DNA of 64,000 bases from an uncultured Caulobacterales bacterium (GTDB lineage: Bacteria > Pseudomonadota > Alphaproteobacteria > Caulobacterales > Caulobacteraceae): the NCBI GenBank assembly GCA_903884425.1, contig CAISEP010000017.1, forward strand, positions 186,001 through 250,000, read 5' to 3'. Position numbers and translations under genes: made by a program. The notes beneath the pieces are model-generated. The model saw only the letters and a list, made by a program, of their open reading frames with translations, was not told the origin of the DNA and did no database searches. This document shows positions 55,693-63,287 of the stretch, in pieces; the stretch's first letter is position 1, and each line of letters begins with the position of its first letter.

Positions 55693-55932
55693 TCAGACCT
55701 TGATGTCGAGCAGGGACTTCTGCATGTCGTCGGCGACCTGCAGCACCTTCAGATTAGCGGTGAAGTCGGCCTTGGCGGTGATCTGGCCGACGATATTCTG
55801 CGCAGCCTGATCCCCGGTCGGATCCGCCACCGTCGCCTGGGCGGCTGCGCTGAAGCGGTTCGAGGCCGCCTGTACGCCGGCCGCGGCGGTGAGGAACGGG
55901 GATGCGCCGGACAGGCCGGAAATCGCGCTCAT
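55693..55932 (-). CDS. Small flagellar axial-protein-like protein
   Basis: A 79-residue protein. Its N-terminus (MSAISGLSGASPFLTAAAGV, with AASNRFSAAA after it) and its C-terminus (ADFTANLKVLQVADDMQKSL) resemble the paired heptad ends of flagellar rod/hook proteins, but the whole central region is missing. The gene stands alone, convergent with hemN (10-base gap), away from other flagellar genes. It could be a minor axial-type protein or a hypothetical protein with chance similarity. ATG at 55932 is used; AGGT in GGTCTCACCC upstream is a weak ribosome site. Confidence 0.6.
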   Translation of the reverse strand: MSAISGLSGASPFLTAAAGVQAASNRFSAAAQATVADPTGDQAAQNIVGQITAKADFTANLKVLQVADDMQKSLLDIKV

Positions 55933-56009
55933 GGGTGAGACCTCGCTGTGAACGCGGCCAGGATCCCACGGCGCGGTTAAGCCGGGGTTCGGGAACAGGG
56001 TGAACGGGG

Positions 56010-56113
56010 TGCGTCCTTCGAGACGGGCTTCGCCCTCCTCAGGATGACGACCGTTTGTGATCCACAACCTGCGTCATGGTGAGGAGCGCGGCACGCGCGT
56101 CTCGAACCACGCA
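56010..56113. repeat. Family A inverted repeat pair
   Basis: Unit 56010-56049 (TCCT/AGGA) and inverted unit 56072-56113 (TGGT/ACCA, apical CGCG) are separated by 22 bases. Together with the adjacent family B pair they fill the gap of almost 300 bases between the small flagellar-like gene and dgcN; no gene is seen in it. Confidence 0.9.
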
Positions 56114-56132
56114 CGGCGGTCGATCCGGAAGG

Positions 56133-56216
56133 GGGTTCCCGCCTCAAGGGCGGGAATGACATAATACAAAAAATACAATCATCTAGTCGTCATTCCCGGG
56201 CTTGACCCGGGAACCT
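56133..56216. repeat. Family B inverted pair
   Basis: Unit 56133-56160 (CCCGCCTCAAGGGCGGG core) and inverted unit 56187-56216 (CCCGGGCTTGACCCGGG core) are separated by 26 AT-rich bases. The cores differ by compensated changes so that each unit remains palindromic. The pair ends 11 bases behind the dgcN stop. Confidence 0.9.
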
Positions 56217-56226
56217 CCCGCCGACC

Positions 56227-57240
56227 TCACCCCGCCAGGCACGCGTCCACCAGCGCCTCCAGCCCCAGACCGCGGATCGGGTCCGCGGCCGGCAGGCCGG
56301 TCTCCGCCGTCGCGACCGCCAGCACCGCCCGCGCCCCGGCCTCGTCCAGGGCCGACGTGTTCAGGCTGATCCCCGCCACCCGGGCGGCCTTGTTGGTCAG
56401 CCGCGCGGCGCGGACATAGTCGGTGATGGCCTCGCTCAGGGAGGGGATCGGATAGCCCTCCACCCCGTCGATGTGCATCCGCCCGGGCTCGTGGCACAGC
56501 ACCATCACATCGGGCTGGGAGCCGTGCACCAGCCCCAGCGTCACCGCCGCATAGGCCGGATGGAACAGGCTGCCCTGCCCCTCGATCACGTCCCAGTGGT
56601 CGGGGGCGGCGTCGGGCGACAGGGCCTCGGCATAGCCGGACAGGAAGTCGGCCACGACGGAATCCAGCGGCACCCCCTCCCCCGCGATCATGATCCCGGT
56701 CTGGCCCGTGGCCCGGAAATCCGCCGGCACGCCCCGCGCGCGGAAGGCCCGGGTCAGCACAAGCGCCGTGTACTTTTTGCCCAGCGCGCAGTCGGTGCCC
56801 ACGGTCAGCAGACGCTTGCCCGTCCGCTTGTCCCCCGTCCCATTGGCCGCCGGAGGGGCGGGCGTGCGCACATTGATCAGCCGCCGCCCCAGCCGCGCCG
56901 CCGTCTCCGCGATCCGCAGGCTCGATTCCAGCCGGTCGTGCATGCCGCTGACGATGTCGAGACCGGCCTCCAGCGCCTCCACCAAGGGCTCGACCCAGTC
57001 GGGCTGCAGCTTGCCGCCCACGGGAGCCACGCCGATGACGATGGACCGGGCCCCGGCGGCATGGGCCTCAGCCGGGCGCATCTCCGGCAGGCCGGTGTTG
57101 ACTGTCCCACCGGGCAGGCACCACTGGGCCACGCAGTCCGGCCCCGCCCAGTCCTTCAGACCAAGGGCGGTCTTGGCCAGCACCGGATTGGTGGTCGCCC
57201 CGAGGAACAGCAGATAGGGCCTGGGCAGTTGCAGCATCAT
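56227..57240 (-). CDS. dgcN: DUF1611-family protein, DgcN-like N-acetyltransferase
   Basis: A 337-residue protein matching the DUF1611 pattern as I know it: PYLLFLGATTNPVLAKTALG at the N-terminus, RTGKRLLTVGTDCALGKKYT with a P-loop-like segment, DFRATGQTGIMIAGEGVPLD, HWDVIEGQGSLFHPAYAAVT, and VLCHEPGRMHIDG. DgcN in marine bacteria N-acetylates D-glutamate, with the enolase-superfamily partner DgcA racemising the product. No dgcA gene adjoins here. ATG at 57240 (first of two) is used. It is divergent from a hydrolase gene by 134 bases. Confidence 0.78.
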   Translation of the reverse strand: MMLQLPRPYLLFLGATTNPVLAKTALGLKDWAGPDCVAQWCLPGGTVNTGLPEMRPAEAHAAGARSIVIGVAPVGGKLQPDWVEPLVEALEAGLDIVSGMHDRLESSLRIAETAARLGRRLINVRTPAPPAANGTGDKRTGKRLLTVGTDCALGKKYTALVLTRAFRARGVPADFRATGQTGIMIAGEGVPLDSVVADFLSGYAEALSPDAAPDHWDVIEGQGSLFHPAYAAVTLGLVHGSQPDVMVLCHEPGRMHIDGVEGYPIPSLSEAITDYVRAARLTNKAARVAGISLNTSALDEAGARAVLAVATAETGLPAADPIRGLGLEALVDACLAG

Positions 57241-57374
57241 CGGACGGGTCTCCCGCACCGGTCCCGGACGCGGCGCGTCAGAAAAGTCCCGGCACCGACG
57301 CCTCGCCGGTTGAGCAGGCGTCCGTCCGTCTCTAACGTGATCGGAGATCACACACAAACCGGGACGACGCTCGC

Positions 57375-58511
57375 ATGGCCGACTTCAAGATCGACGGTTT
57401 CACCCACGACCGATTCGCCGCCGCCCGCCCGGCCTTCACCGCCAACTTCATGACCGGGGCCGACATCGGGGCCAGCTATTGCGCGACCCTGGAGGGGGAG
57501 ACGGTGGTCGACCTGTGGGGCGGCTTTGCCGACGAGGCCCGCACCCGGGCCTGGGAGCGGGACACCATCGTCAACGTCTATTCCACCACCAAGACCATGA
57601 CGGCGCTCTGCGCCCTCTTGCTGGCGGACCGGGGCGACCTCGACTTCACCGCCCCGGTGGCGAAGTACTGGCCGGAGTTCGCCGCCAACGGCAAGGCGGG
57701 GGTCACCGTGGCCATGCTGATGAGCCACTCAGCGGGCCTCTCCGGCTGGACCGCGCCGATGAAGCCCGAAGACCTCTACGACTGGGAGAAGTGCACCTCC
57801 CTGCTGGCCGCCCAGGCCCCCCTGTGGCCGCCGGGCACCGCCATCGGCTATCACGCCGTGACCCAGGGCTATCTGGTGGGGGAAGTGGTCCGCCGGATCA
57901 GCGGCCAGTCCCTGGGCACCTTCTTCCGCAAGGAGATTGCCGAGCCCCTGGGCGCGGACTTCCACATCGGCCTGCCGGCGTCGGAGGATCACCGGGTCGC
58001 CGATCTGGTCCCGCCGCCGGGCGGGGCGCGCATCTCCGAAGGGGTCGCCCCCTTCTACCACACCATCACCGACAACCCGCCCATCGACCCGCTGCAGACC
58101 CGCACCCGCGGCTGGCGGGGGGCGGAGATTCCGGCGGCCGGTGGCACCGGCAATGCCCGCTCCGTGGCGGAGATCCACGTGCTGCTGGCCAATGGCGGGG
58201 TGGCCAAGGGCAAGCGCATCCTGTCGGAGGCCGGATGCCGCAAGGCGCTGGAGGTGCAGATCGAGGGGACCTGCCAGGTGCTGGGCGTGCCGCTGCGGCT
58301 CGGCATGGGCTTCGGCCTGCCCAGCGCCGTGGTGCCCCTGCCCTCGCCCAATACGATCTACTGGGGCGGCTATGGCGGTTCGCTGATCCTGATCGACATG
58401 GACCGGCGCACCACCCTCGCCTACGCCATGAACAAGATGGCCCCGACCACGGTGGGGGACATGCGTTCGGTCATGGTGAACATGGCCGTCTGGCAGGCCC
58501 TCGCCAGCTGA
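57375..58511 (+). CDS. Serine hydrolase of beta-lactamase fold (EstB-type esterase)
   Basis: A 378-residue protein with the SxxK motif Ser70-Thr-Thr-Lys73 (VYSTTKTM) and the Tyr of the second motif in GYHAVTQGYLVGEVV. No signal peptide is seen, so it is probably cytoplasmic. The order of blocks (MLMSHSAGLSGW, FFRKEIAEPLGADFHIGLP, and WGGYGGSLILIDMDRRTTLA) matches EstB/LovD-like esterases. The acyl substrate is unknown. Confidence 0.88.
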   Translation: MADFKIDGFTHDRFAAARPAFTANFMTGADIGASYCATLEGETVVDLWGGFADEARTRAWERDTIVNVYSTTKTMTALCALLLADRGDLDFTAPVAKYWPEFAANGKAGVTVAMLMSHSAGLSGWTAPMKPEDLYDWEKCTSLLAAQAPLWPPGTAIGYHAVTQGYLVGEVVRRISGQSLGTFFRKEIAEPLGADFHIGLPASEDHRVADLVPPPGGARISEGVAPFYHTITDNPPIDPLQTRTRGWRGAEIPAAGGTGNARSVAEIHVLLANGGVAKGKRILSEAGCRKALEVQIEGTCQVLGVPLRLGMGFGLPSAVVPLPSPNTIYWGGYGGSLILIDMDRRTTLAYAMNKMAPTTVGDMRSVMVNMAVWQALAS

Positions 58512-58583
58512 GGGGCGAGCCGGACGGCGGATAAACCCGCGCGCGACTATCGCGGGCGGGGGATTTAGGCTAAGCGTCCGCGA

Positions 58584-60551
58584 ATGCTTTCCCAAAATAT
58601 TGCCCCCCCCCTCGCCAAGGCGCTCGCCGACCGTGGCTACGAGACCCTGACGCCCGTCCAGCAGGCGGTCATCGAGCCCCAGACCGCCGGGCGGGACCTG
58701 ATGGTCTCGGCCAAGACCGGCTCGGGCAAGACGGTGGCCTATGGCCTGGCCATGGCCGACAGCCTGCTGGGGGTGGACGGCAGCCTCGCCCCCGCCGCGG
58801 CACCCTCGGCGCTGGTGATCGCCCCCACCCGGGAACTCGCCATGCAGGTGCAGCGGGAGCTGCAGTGGCTCTATGCGGGTGCCCAGGTGGTGTCCTGCGT
58901 CGGCGGCATGGACCCGCGGGCGGAGCGCCGGGCCCTGGAGCGCGGCTGCCAGATCGTGGTGGGCACCCCCGGCCGCCTGCGCGACCATCTGGAGCGCGGC
59001 CAGCTGCAGCTGGGGGAACTGGCCTGCGTCGTGCTGGACGAGGCCGACGAGATGCTGGACCTCGGCTTCCGGGAGGAGCTGGAGGAGATCCTCGACGCCA
59101 CGCCCAGGGAGCGGCGGACGCTGCTGTTCAGCGCCACCCTGCCCAAGCCCATCGTGGCGCTGGCCTCCACCTACCAGAAGAATGCCCTGCGGCTGGTGAT
59201 CGGCGGGGGCGAGACGGCCCATTCCGACATCGACTACCGCGCCGTGCGCGTGGCGCCGAACGAGATCGAACTGGCGACGGTGAACGTGCTCCGCTACTTC
59301 GAGAGCGGCGCGGCCATCGTCTTCTGCTCGACCCGCGAAGCCGTGCGCAAGCTGCACGCCAATCTGGTGGAGCGGGGCTTCAATGTCGTGGCCCTGTCCG
59401 GGGAGCTGACCCAGAACGAGCGGACCCACGCCCTGCAGGCCCTGCGCGACCGCCGGGCCCGGGTGTGCGTGGCCACCGACGTGGCCGCCCGGGGCATCGA
59501 CATTCCCGACCTCGACCTCGTCATCCACGCCGACCTGCCCACCAACCGCGAGACCCTGCAGCACCGCTCGGGCCGGACCGGCCGGGCCGGGCGCAAGGGC
59601 ATCTGCGTGATCCTGGTGCCGCATCCCAAGCGCCGGAAGGCCGACGTGCTGCTCAAGGGCGCGCGCATCGAGGCCACCTGGCAGTCCCCCCCGACGGCGG
59701 AGGAGATCAAGGCCCAGGACGAGGCCCGGATGATCGCCGAGGTCGCCCCCGCCACGGACGCGACGGAGGAGGATCTGGCCCTGGCCCGGTCCCTGCTGGC
59801 GACCCGCACGGCCGAGGACATCGCCGCGGCCTATGTGCGCCTGGCCCGCACCCGCATGCCCTCGCCCGAGGACCTGTCCGACGCAGAGCCGGAATATCGT
59901 CCGTATCAGGAGCGGACCTATGCCGATCGTCCGCAGGCGGATCGTTTCCAGGGAGATCGCTTCCCGGCCGATCGCGGCCCCCGGCGGGAGATGGCCCCCG
60001 AGGCCCCGCGCCCGGGCTTCGAGGATGCCGGCTGGTTCCGCATCGACCTCGGCCGCAACAAGAATGCCGAGGCCCGCTGGCTGCTGCCGATGATCTGCCG
60101 TCGCGGTCACGTGACCAAGAACGACATCGGCGCCATCCGCGTGTTCGAGCGGGAGACCCGCTTCCAGATCAGGGCCGAGGCCCTGGAACGGTTCGAGATC
60201 GCCGCGTCCAAGGGCGAGGGCGACGGCGGGCGGATCACCCGGCTGGACGCCGACGCCCCGCCTCCACCGAGGGACCGCAACGTCTCCTCCGCCCGGCACC
60301 GGGCCAGCCACGAGGGCACGGTGGCACCGGATTTCCGCACCACCGACGCCGTCGCCCCGCCCAGGGAGCGTCGGCCCTACGAAGGCAAGAAGCCCTTCGA
60401 CCCCGCCAAGGGCGGCACCGGCCGCGACTGGACCCCGCCCCTGGAAGGCGAGGCCCCGCCCGCGCGGGAGCGCCGCCCCTACGAGGGCAAGAAGCCCCCG
60501 GGCAAGCCCTTCCACAAGGGCCCGAAGAAGCCGTTCAAGCCCAAGGGGTGA
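58584..60551 (+). CDS. DEAD-box RNA helicase with DbpA-like RNA-binding domain
   Basis: A 655-residue ATP-dependent RNA helicase. Motif Q (YETLTPVQQAVI), motif I (AKTGSGKT, residues 43-50), Ia (PTRELAMQVQ), Ib (GTPGRLRDH), II (DEADEM near residue 152), III (SAT), and VI (HRSGRTGRAGR) are all present. A DbpA-type domain follows around residue 495 (GWFRIDLGRNKNAEARWLLP), and the C-terminus is a basic tail with the phrase RRPYEGKKP in two copies. It probably acts in ribosome assembly or RNA decay. A GC-rich hairpin (58536-58541 with 58551-58556) lies in its leader. Confidence 0.94.
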   Translation: MLSQNIAPPLAKALADRGYETLTPVQQAVIEPQTAGRDLMVSAKTGSGKTVAYGLAMADSLLGVDGSLAPAAAPSALVIAPTRELAMQVQRELQWLYAGAQVVSCVGGMDPRAERRALERGCQIVVGTPGRLRDHLERGQLQLGELACVVLDEADEMLDLGFREELEEILDATPRERRTLLFSATLPKPIVALASTYQKNALRLVIGGGETAHSDIDYRAVRVAPNEIELATVNVLRYFESGAAIVFCSTREAVRKLHANLVERGFNVVALSGELTQNERTHALQALRDRRARVCVATDVAARGIDIPDLDLVIHADLPTNRETLQHRSGRTGRAGRKGICVILVPHPKRRKADVLLKGARIEATWQSPPTAEEIKAQDEARMIAEVAPATDATEEDLALARSLLATRTAEDIAAAYVRLARTRMPSPEDLSDAEPEYRPYQERTYADRPQADRFQGDRFPADRGPRREMAPEAPRPGFEDAGWFRIDLGRNKNAEARWLLPMICRRGHVTKNDIGAIRVFERETRFQIRAEALERFEIAASKGEGDGGRITRLDADAPPPPRDRNVSSARHRASHEGTVAPDFRTTDAVAPPRERRPYEGKKPFDPAKGGTGRDWTPPLEGEAPPARERRPYEGKKPPGKPFHKGPKKPFKPKG

Positions 60552-60553
60552 GG

Positions 60554-60690
60554 TGCGTGGTTCGAGACGGTCCTTCGGACCTCCTCACCATGACGCAGGT
60601 TTGTGAGTTCGATCCCCCATCCTGATCCGGGATCCGCACAAACGCGCGTCATCCTGAGGAGGGCCGGAACGGCCCGTCTCGAAGGACGCA
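60554..60690. repeat. Family A inverted repeat pair, reversed orientation
   Basis: Here the TGGT/ACCA unit comes first (60554-60595) and the TCCT/AGGA unit second, inverted (60647-60690). The complete element is therefore inverted relative to the other six loci. The 51-base spacer, read on the minus strand, shares GGATCAGGATG and adjoining bases with the spacer at 14955-15005. It fills the gap between the convergent helicase and methyltransferase genes. Confidence 0.9.
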
Positions 60691-60694
60691 AACC

Positions 60695-61459
60695 CTATTT
60701 CGGCTTGCGGAACTTCAGCACGAACTGGTCGGTCTTGCCCCGGATCGAGGGATCGAACACCAGCGCGGTGCGCGGGTCGGCCGGATTGCGCAAAACATCG
60801 GAAGACCCCTCGAACACGAAGCCCGCGGCCTCCACGTCCTTGCGCACCACCGCCTCGTCGATCCGGTGCAGGGTCTTGGTGTCCGCCGTGCCCGATCCCG
60901 CCGGGGCGGAGTGGTCGACGATCAGATAGACGCCGCCGGGCTTCAGCGCCGCGAAGATCGCCTTGTTGATGGGCAGGAGGTTCGGCGGTCCGGCCGACGG
61001 CCCCATGGGGTTGTAGAGGTCGTGATAGTTCTGCGCCGTCCAGACCAGGTCGACGGGGCCGTCCGGCGGGGTGAAGCCCCCTGCGGAATAGACGACGGTG
61101 GTGTTGGGGTGGGTCGCGGCCCAGCCGTCGATCACCGCGGTCTTCTTGGCCATGTAGTCCTTCGCCGGCGCGGGCACGGTGGCGTAGACATGACCCGTCG
61201 GCCCGACGATGCCGGAGAAGACGAAGGTGAAGTAGCCGCCGCCGGGGATCAGGTCGACCACCCGGTCACCGGCCTTCATGCCGGCAAAGGCAGCCAGTTC
61301 CATCGGCTTGCGGGCAGCGTCGCGGGCCACGTCCTCGGCGGGACGGCCGGGATCTGCGAGGGGCGAGGCCGGGGCCGCCGCGACAGCCATCACCGGCAGG
61401 GACACGCTTGCGCTCATCAGGGACAGTCCGGCGATCATCGCCGCAGTCAGGGTCTTCAT
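60695..61459 (-). CDS. Exported class I SAM-dependent methyltransferase-like protein
   Basis: A 254-residue protein with a signal peptide (hydrophobic core to about residue 26, AVAAAPAS region) followed by a Rossmann methyltransferase fold: motif I is GDRVVDLIPGGGYFTFVFSG, motif IV region VDLVWTAQNYHDLYNP, and LKPGGVYLIVDHSA. ATG at 61459 starts the signal peptide; the frame is open further upstream. Such exported methyltransferase-like proteins occur in several alphaproteobacteria, but a methyl donor outside the cytoplasm is unknown, so the catalytic role is doubtful. Confidence 0.82.
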   Translation of the reverse strand: MKTLTAAMIAGLSLMSASVSLPVMAVAAAPASPLADPGRPAEDVARDAARKPMELAAFAGMKAGDRVVDLIPGGGYFTFVFSGIVGPTGHVYATVPAPAKDYMAKKTAVIDGWAATHPNTTVVYSAGGFTPPDGPVDLVWTAQNYHDLYNPMGPSAGPPNLLPINKAIFAALKPGGVYLIVDHSAPAGSGTADTKTLHRIDEAVVRKDVEAAGFVFEGSSDVLRNPADPRTALVFDPSIRGKTDQFVLKFRKPK

Positions 61460-61640
61460 GGGGCGTTCTCCTCGAGGGTCTTGAATCGAGGTTAACACAG
61501 CCCGGACCCGTGGCGAGGGCCGGGGTGCCCAGATTACCAAAGCTTCATCCAGCCTCGCCCCTTGCCGCCGCCGGGGACTGAGGTACGCTTCCGGCCCGCG
61601 CAGAGGCCCGCCAGAAGGACCGGCGCATCGGAGGCCGCCC

Positions 61641-63104
61641 ATGACCCTCACCCGCCTGCCGCCGGTGAAGACCACACTCCAGCCCAGCAACCACCCCTAT
61701 CTCAACGGGGCCTGGACACCCCTGCACGAGGAGGTGGACGCCGACGATCTGCCACTGATCTCCGGCGAGATTCCGAAGGACATCGACGGGGTCTATATCC
61801 GCAACACCGAGAACCCGGTGCACCAGCCGCTGGGCCGCTACCACCCCTTCGACGGGGACGGCATGCTGCACCAGATCGAGTTCCGCAACGGCCGGGCCAG
61901 CTATCGCAACCGCTTCGTCCGCACCCGCGGCTTCGAGGCGGAGCAGGAGGCCGGCGGGTCCCTCTGGGGCGGGCTGGCCGATCCGGTGCAGCTGGCGAAG
62001 CGCCCCGGCTTCGGTGCCCACGGGTCGCTGAAGGACAGCTCCTCCACCGACGTGGTGGTGCATGCGGGCATGGTGCTGTCCACCTTCTACCAGTGCGGCG
62101 AGGGCTATCGCCTCGACCCGCTGACGCTGGAGCCCATCGGGGTGGAGGCCTGGGTGCCCATCGACGGCATCTCCGCCCATCCCAAGGTGGACGAGCACAC
62201 GGGCGAGCTGCTGTTCTTCAACTATTCCAAGCACGCCCCCTACATGCACCTGGGGGTCGTCGGCGCGGACAACAAGCTGAAGCGCTATGTGCCCATCGAC
62301 GTGCCCGGCCCCCGCCTGCCCCACGACATGGCCTTCACCGAGCGGTTCGCCATCCTCAACGACCTGCCGGTGTTCTGGGACGCCAAGCTGCTGGAGCGGA
62401 ACATCCACGCGGTGCGCCTGCACGAGGGCCTGCCGTCGCGCTTCGCCCTGGTTCCCCGAAAGGAGGGCGACGGGCCGGTCCGCTGGTTCGAGGCCAGCCC
62501 CACCTATGTGCTGCACTGGCTCAACGCCTATGACGACGGGGACGAGGTGGTGCTGGACGGCTATTTCCAGGAAAACCCGACGCCGGAGCCGAGGAAGGAC
62601 GCGCCTCCCGGCTTCGAGCACATGATGGCCTATCTCGACGAGATGAGCTTCCGACCCAAGCTGCACCGATGGCGCTTCAACCTCGTCACCGGCGAGACGA
62701 AGGAGGAGCGCCTGTGCCACGAGATCCTCGAGTTCGGCATGATCAACGGCCGGTATGCCGGGCGGAAGTACCGCTACGGCTATTCCACCGTGCCGGAGCC
62801 CGGCTGGTTCCTGTTCCGCGGCTTCGTCAAGCATGACCTGGAGACCGGCGGGACGGAGCGCTACATGCTGCCCCCCGGCGTCTATGCGTCGGAGGCCCCG
62901 TTCGCGCCCCGGGTCGGGGCCACGGCGGAGGATGACGGCTATCTGGTCAGCTTCCTGATCAACGAGGCGGCGGGGACGTCTGAATGCGTGCTGATCGATG
63001 CGCGCAAGCTCGCCGACGGCCCGGTCTGCCGCATCGCCCTGCCGCACAAGATCAGCTCCGGCACCCACGCGGTGTGGGCTCCGCGGGAGATGTTGCGGGG
63101 GTGA
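61641..63104 (+). CDS. Carotenoid cleavage oxygenase family protein
   Basis: A 487-residue protein of the carotenoid/stilbene cleavage oxygenase family (seven-bladed propeller with four His binding iron). N-terminal block: ISGEIPKDIDGVYIRNTENP and PFDGDGMLHQIEF. Candidate iron ligands are the His in GISAHPKVDEH, in LPHDMAFTERF, in a central block and in SSGTHAVWAPRE at the end. It cleaves a double bond in an apocarotenoid, stilbene or lignin-derived phenylpropanoid. GGAGG lies six bases before the ATG. It is divergent from the methyltransferase gene. Confidence 0.9.
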   Translation: MTLTRLPPVKTTLQPSNHPYLNGAWTPLHEEVDADDLPLISGEIPKDIDGVYIRNTENPVHQPLGRYHPFDGDGMLHQIEFRNGRASYRNRFVRTRGFEAEQEAGGSLWGGLADPVQLAKRPGFGAHGSLKDSSSTDVVVHAGMVLSTFYQCGEGYRLDPLTLEPIGVEAWVPIDGISAHPKVDEHTGELLFFNYSKHAPYMHLGVVGADNKLKRYVPIDVPGPRLPHDMAFTERFAILNDLPVFWDAKLLERNIHAVRLHEGLPSRFALVPRKEGDGPVRWFEASPTYVLHWLNAYDDGDEVVLDGYFQENPTPEPRKDAPPGFEHMMAYLDEMSFRPKLHRWRFNLVTGETKEERLCHEILEFGMINGRYAGRKYRYGYSTVPEPGWFLFRGFVKHDLETGGTERYMLPPGVYASEAPFAPRVGATAEDDGYLVSFLINEAAGTSECVLIDARKLADGPVCRIALPHKISSGTHAVWAPREMLRG

Positions 63105-63213
63105 TGCGTCCTTCGAGACGCCCCTGCGGGGCTCCTCAGGATGACGAAGGTGTGTGGAACTCAACAATCATCGTCATGGTGAGGAGCGCGGAACGCGCGT
63201 CTCGAACCACGCA
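63105..63213. repeat. Family A inverted repeat pair
   Basis: Unit 63105-63146 (TCCT/AGGA, apical CCCC/GGGG) begins directly after the carotenoid oxygenase stop codon; inverted unit 63172-63213 (TGGT/ACCA, apical GCGC/CGCG) follows after 25 bases. Confidence 0.9.
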
Positions 63214-63287
63214 GCCCCCCCGGATTGCCCCACCCGCACGGATCGGTCATGGTCCGGCACCCAGTAACCTGCCTCAAGGACGCATCG

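Noticed and set aside
58536-58556. GC hairpin before the DEAD-box helicase as a terminator or riboswitch
   Set aside because: Only a 6-bp stem with a 9-base loop and no T-run; not enough for a named element.
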